64,000 nt of DNA, taken from Harmonia axyridis. Lineage: Eukaryota > Arthropoda > Insecta > Coleoptera > Coccinellidae. The translations under genes and the position numbers were made by a program. The stretch covers positions 55,038,031 to 55,102,030 of the forward strand of contig NC_059502.1 in NCBI RefSeq assembly GCF_914767665.1. The letters run 5' to 3'. The notes beneath the pieces are model-generated. The model was not told where the DNA came from and made no database searches. It saw only the letters and a list, made by a program, of their open reading frames with translations. Below, in pieces: positions 59,396 to 64,000 of this stretch (position 1 is the first letter of the stretch; each line of letters starts with the position of its first letter).

Positions 59396-59431
59396 ATATA
59401 TGATATGCAGCCCTTTTTCTCACTATCTATA

Positions 59432-61366
59432 CAGGGTGATTCTTTGACTTGTACATATATTTTAACCCAAGATTCCTGAGGTCAAAAGAAACACTTTTTT
59501 CCTTTACCATTTTTTCCGATTCGGCCCGGTTAAAAAGATACAGGCTGTTGAAAATCGTTAAAAAAATTTGATTTTCGGCTATATCTCGTAAATGGTTCTA
59601 TTGAAGGAAATGATTTTTGAAATATAGCTTTTTTTTGATGTGATACATCTTCTCCGAACACCAGATTCCATACACATTCTTCTGTTTCTTTGTTATGAAC
59701 ATAACATACCATAAAAATACCAGAAATTCGAAGAAACCAACTCTTAATAGTAATTTGAACGTTCATTGAAGAATATTTGGCTAATTTGAAAAATAAAAGT
59801 ATTCTTCATATTTTCTCGTACAAAGCGCCGTTTTCGAATAACTTGATTTAAAAAAAAAGAAATTATCTGTGAAATTCAAAAAATTGGGTACTTTGGCTGA
59901 ATGCAACTCTGTTCTGTTGTGGAAAAAAAATCCACAGAAATGAATATTTACTATGAAGTCATGTCTCAGATTTAAGAATTGAAGTACTAGCCAACTTAGT
60001 TTGAAAATGAAGTTATTTGAATAAGCTCACCTCAACTCCTCGATTTGATTAAAAATCACTGAGCTTTGGCACAGCTCTGATAATAAGAAGATACTTCACT
60101 AAAATCAACATTCTTTTTGAAAAGTCCAGATTATTCATAAAACCCATGTTTAAAAAAGTTTTCACAAAATGGTCCCATTATAATGACAACAATCAATATC
60201 CCACTAAAGACTGCTGCTATCGAACAATACTGTATTCTTCTTCGGCTCATTCAAACTCACATCGAAACATACCACTAGGACTATGTACATACTAGACAAA
60301 TTTTCATGTGATTGAGATTGAATACTTTTATTCTTTTGCTATTCCATAAATTCATCCTAAGAGCTTATGATTGACATACTTCCAAGAGGGCCATAATTGT
60401 TTTAATGTGAAAACAAATTAGGTGAGTTGAAAGAAACCAAATATTCTATTGTGGATATTTACATTGAATACTTCTCATTTATTTTCAATGCCAAAATCAA
60501 GATGAATTAAGTAGTAAAGTTGGCTATAATGTAGGTACACATTAACAACAAATTTGATTACAAGTGGAGTCTAACATTTTCCATTGATTACAGAGCCAGA
60601 ATATTTTACATATTTCCATATTTTCATACTGATGGTTTCAAAAATATTGATGCATTTCAATATTTTTATGAGATAGTTGGAACAAATGAAATGCTTCATT
60701 TCATAACAAATATCTTATAACAATAACAGTGTGAACTGTAAATGATTTAGGTTAGAACATAGATTATTCGAACCGAACTGCTGTGTTTATATTTGGCATC
60801 ACTCGAAATTTGAAATTCAAACTTAAAACCACAGATTACTATAGTCTGTGTTAGATCTTTCATAGATGAATATTATTTATTTGAGATTTTAAGGTTAATT
60901 CTTGCACGAAAAATAAACAACGATATCATATAAATGAAATATAATGAATGCATGGATATGAGTATCAGAGCTAATATGGGTGGTAGCGAGCTCAATTCGT
61001 TATAATTATCGAAAATGAAATAGAAATCAAGAGAAGAATATTTAATCTTTAGCGTCAACGAAATTGGAATAACTCATTTATTTGATTATAAACACTACTT
61101 TGTTCAACAAATGGAATGTTAAACGTGAGTTTATGATGGTTTTTCTAATTTAGTAGCTTATTTCCAAGGTTCAAGAGGTATATCTTATGCTTGAGAAAAC
61201 TTCAGTGTTCTGGTTACCAGGGGTGAATTAGCTCATTATAAAAATTTAAAATGGCTATATCTTTTTAACAGGGCCGAATCGGAAAAAATGGTAAATGAAA
61301 AAAGTGTTTCTTTTGACCTCAAGAACCTTCGGTTAAAATATATGTACAAGTCAAAGACTCACCCTG
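59432..61366. mobile_element. TA-flanked repeat C, 1935-bp copy
   Basis: TA (59430-59431, 61367-61368) flanks CAGGGTGATTCTTTGACTTG and the inverse of CAGGGTGAGTCTTTGACTTG. Terminal inverted repeats run about 110 bp ('gtacatatattttaac', 'gaggtcaaaagaaacacttt', 'accattttttccgattcggc'). The interior is non-coding. It looks like the compact reference form of a family with a larger copy at 34308-38552 and a fragment at 53856-54335. Confidence 0.85.
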
Positions 61367-61369
61367 TAT

Positions 61370-62785
61370 ATTCAATTTCAATGAATCTATAAATCAAACT
61401 AGGGCTTTATGAAACGTTATTTCTTAGAATATATAAGAAAAGATATTTGTAGACAATTCAATTTTGAAGGCATAACTTATTCCATTTATGAAAAGGAACT
61501 GTGTAATTAGTATATTTTCTATATGATGAGTACCTATATATTCGAATGGATGATACAAAAAATATTAGTTTAAGCTATTCGAAAAACGTGTGAATAACAG
61601 TGCATTTATTGTGATATTTTTTATATTACTATTATTTTATACCTCAATTATGGCGAAGCGCCCTTATTCATCAAGATTGCATAACGCGTAGGGCTTCCCC
61701 TTGCACACCAAAAAAAGTTCTTGAGATTTGTAAAATATTTTTTCTTCGATTGACAGCAAATATTAATTTTGCAGACACATATCAATCAGTAAAGCATTAC
61801 TTTTCCTGCCTAGACAGCAAAGTAAGTAGTTTCATGAGTAGGCATCATCAGAAATGATTAATGGAAATAAAACATTCCAAAAAGTTGTCAAACTATATTT
61901 ATTATGGACTTATACATTTCCATAGCAACCAACCATACCAACAATTGCAATTTGTATCAAATTTTATTTTAATTTATCACTACAAAATAAATGAAAAGAT
62001 CGATATTCAAGCTAATATCGGATGAAAATAGTTATTTTCAAATAACAAATACTTTCAATAGTTATTTATTTTACTATAGGTAGCAAAGTGCCGCGGCTGA
62101 TAGTTGATAGTCGAGTCATATTATAAAAAATACTAATACATGGCTGAGCGTATCGTGGCTGGGAATTCAGCTAAGGAAGTCAATCCCTACTTTGTCGCCT
62201 AGAAAAACAAATTATTGTGTGAATTTTATTTGACAATAACCCTTTTCATCCGATTTCGATGAAACAAAGCTTGAATATTGAACTTAGATGAGCTGAATAT
62301 ATCTGTAAAAACCCAAAGTGACACCCGATAGACAGAACAAAATACAACTTTTCATTCCTATTCTGTTACCCTTTTCTTATTGCCCTCACTAATTTTTTTA
62401 CGACTTATAATACGTGTCAAATGTCAAATAATCATTATGAATTTCAGGAGAATATAAAAAATTCTCATCTAGATAAAGAGACCGACAATAATAACCTAAT
62501 AAATCACATATCTTATATTCCTATACACAGTGTTGTGGCCTCCAAAGGCGCATAAAATGAGAACTCAAAAGCTTTTCGAATTTTTCATTCTACAAATCTC
62601 AATATGCAAATTTTTCTGATTTTCTCTGTGAAATCTTATAACCAGAGATGATCATATATTTTTTCTCAATTCTAATAAATTGCTATTTCTATTATCCATA
62701 CTCAAAATGAGTCCATGACAGTGGTTCCTTGTAATTTCTGTCTTCACAATATTTTCAGCGATTTTCTTATTTAGTATTATATACC
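61370..62785. other. Interior of the 6.7-kb element, no gene
   Basis: About 1.4 kb, AT-rich, with nothing recognisable. Confidence 0.35.
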
Positions 62786-62789
62786 TAGA

Positions 62790-62994
62790 CAGTGGCGTAC
62801 CCAGACATAAGCCTTGGAGGGGGGATAAAGGAAAAAAAGATTCAAATTTTCCTTCTTTTGAAGAAGTTTTCCAAAGAATTCTGCTTACTCATAATAAGAT
62901 TGTGATATATTATAAGGTTGTAACATATAATGGATATTCCTCCTGGGGGGTATAGATTCCCCTTTATCCCCCCCCCCCCTAGGATACGCCACTG
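62790..62994. mobile_element. 205-bp hAT-like MITE
   Basis: Ends CAGTGGCGTACCCAG and the inverse of CAGTGGCGTATCCTAG. The flanking octamers 'tacctaga' and 'tatctaaa' agree at six of eight positions, consistent with an aged 8-bp target duplication. Inner G-run and C-run ('ggaggggggataaagg' and its mirror) continue the inverted symmetry. No coding content. Confidence 0.75.
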
Positions 62995-62995
62995 T

Positions 62996-63479
62996 ATCTA
63001 AACTGAACTGAATTTCTAAAGTTTACAGAAACACAAATTTACTCTTTGCAGGGCTTCATCGAGAGTTGAGATTTTATTAGGGGTAATAAATACCAAACAG
63101 GCGGTTCTTCAAATAGAATGGGTGTGTCAGGTAAAAATCTATCAAAAATTTTCGGGTAGCTCCATCTAGCGGAATTGCAGTTTCAGCGCAAAGTAGTCTA
63201 CAACCTTAACCAACAGCTGCAAAGTACCCTCGATTTCTTACCTGAGGAATTCGCTTCAATTTTAAATTGATTTCAAGGAACTTGCAAAATAATATTTAGT
63301 GGTTACGAAAACTAATATCGTTGGTTCAGTTCAAATCTACATACCATAGGTAATACCTCAAGGTCGATAGTTCGACTCCCCACAGATATTCATTGAAATT
63401 ACAGCAAATTTCTTTTTGTGAAAATTTTAAACTACCATCTGAAATGTTTCGACAGTGCAATTTCAAAATTTTGGCCCTC
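62996..63479. other. No gene seen
   Basis: No gene. A fragment 'gatagttcgactcccc' near 63366 resembles a tRNA T-loop, but the T stem does not pair and no acceptor or anticodon arm is present. Confidence 0.35.
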
Positions 63480-64000
63480 ACAGCCCTACCAGTTTTTTTT
63501 CAATTATGAGGAATGAAGGAGAAATTTGAATTGCCGTTATGAATGTTTTCATATTCGTCTTTGGTATGAAAAAAAAGTATAATCGTGAGAAATTTAATCA
63601 ATATCGGGTGAAATTTCTTTTCGCTGTAGACATGTTCAATTTTTGAGAAAATTTTGTCACATAAATTCAATTCGACAACCGAGGAAAAAAAATTCAAACA
63701 TTGCAGGTTTTGTGCTATTTTGAATTTTTTTTTCAAGATTCATTACCTTTTTTAAACTTCAAAGGTTATACTTAAGTGACTATAATCAATAGAGTATTGG
63801 TCAGAAATGACGTTGCACAGCCTGTCCTCGCTTATGCTTCAAAAACGAGGTATATGTCATGAAGCAAAAATGATTGTCCTGGAGTCATCCACATGCCTAT
63901 ATAGGTTTGTCCGATATAAAATGAAACACCCTGTATAAAGAAATATCATATTTGTACTTTCAGGTAATACTCTCTGTGTTATAGATCTTATTCTAATTTT

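Larger units (their letters stand above)
57230..63933. mobile_element. 6.7-kb TA-flanked TIR element, composite
   Basis: TA (57228-57229, 63934-63935) flanks CAGGGTGTTTCATTTTATAC and the inverse of CAGGGTGTTTCATTTTATAT. Inverted similarity continues inward about 450-560 bp: left 57230-57790 and right 63480-63933 share 'actataatcaatagagtatt', 'aatttctcacgattat' and 'catgtctacagcgaaaagaa' in inverse order. Between them lie repeat C (59432-61366) and a 205-bp hAT derivative (62790-62994), both inserted later. No transposase is recognisable. Confidence 0.8.

Noticed and set aside
63355..63395. tRNA T-loop-like sequence 'gatagttcgactcccc'
   Set aside because: The T stem does not pair, and no acceptor, D or anticodon arm could be built.

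Overview
This window looks like a stretch of AT-rich insect nuclear DNA, possibly beetle, that carries no recognisable host gene. The evidence is spliceosomal introns inside transposase genes, insect-type mariner/Tc1, hAT and Harbinger transposons, non-LTR retrotransposons ending in (TAA)n-type tails, and a Penelope-like element. No bacterial gene organisation, rRNA, convincing tRNA or CRISPR array was seen. Nearly all recognisable coding sequence is transposon-derived and most of it is broken. The species cannot be named from the sequence alone.

Layout. 0-5.3 kb: AT-rich duplicated sequence, one lysine/glutamate-rich ORF of unknown origin, a mariner scrap, and copies of two dispersed repeats whose partners lie near 50-53 kb. 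5.29-8.24 kb: an intact 2955-bp hAT element with a two-exon, 740-residue transposase. 10.2-12.85 kb: a decayed mariner-like element, a mirrored repeat block and a foldback element. 13.4-19.3 kb: a decayed minus-strand LINE reverse transcriptase interrupted by a mariner-like element and a small hAT derivative and abutted by a Tc1 element, which itself holds a LINE 3' end; then the C-terminal scrap of an RTE-type LINE. 19.8-22.6 kb: foldback and TA-flanked elements. 22.6-26.6 kb: a second hAT copy, apparently identical to the first, sitting five codons into a LINE ORF1. 26.6-28.6 kb: a mariner-like element turned into a giant inverted duplication.

30.5-31.1 kb holds the most notable small feature: a complete minimal hammerhead ribozyme on the minus strand, inside a 35-bp inverted repeat. 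31.4-32.7 kb: a decayed Harbinger. 34.3-38.6 kb: a large TA-flanked non-coding element carrying a mariner helix-turn-helix fragment. 41.5-43.05 kb: a mariner remnant and a LINE RNase H-end fragment. 46.4-50.1 kb: two mariner fragments and a Penelope-like GIY-YIG fragment. 51.7-64 kb: non-coding dispersed repeats, including a 6.7-kb TIR element with another element nested inside it.

The only transposase that appears fully functional is that of the twin hAT copies. Perfect 8-bp target duplications and no differences found by eye mean at least one jumped very recently. The region reads as a layered record of insertions: LINEs form the old background, TA-inserting elements with TACAGGG(T) ends fall into them, and hAT elements and their deletion derivatives come last. 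Coordinates of degenerate elements are approximate unless a target duplication is given. All identity statements are by eye.
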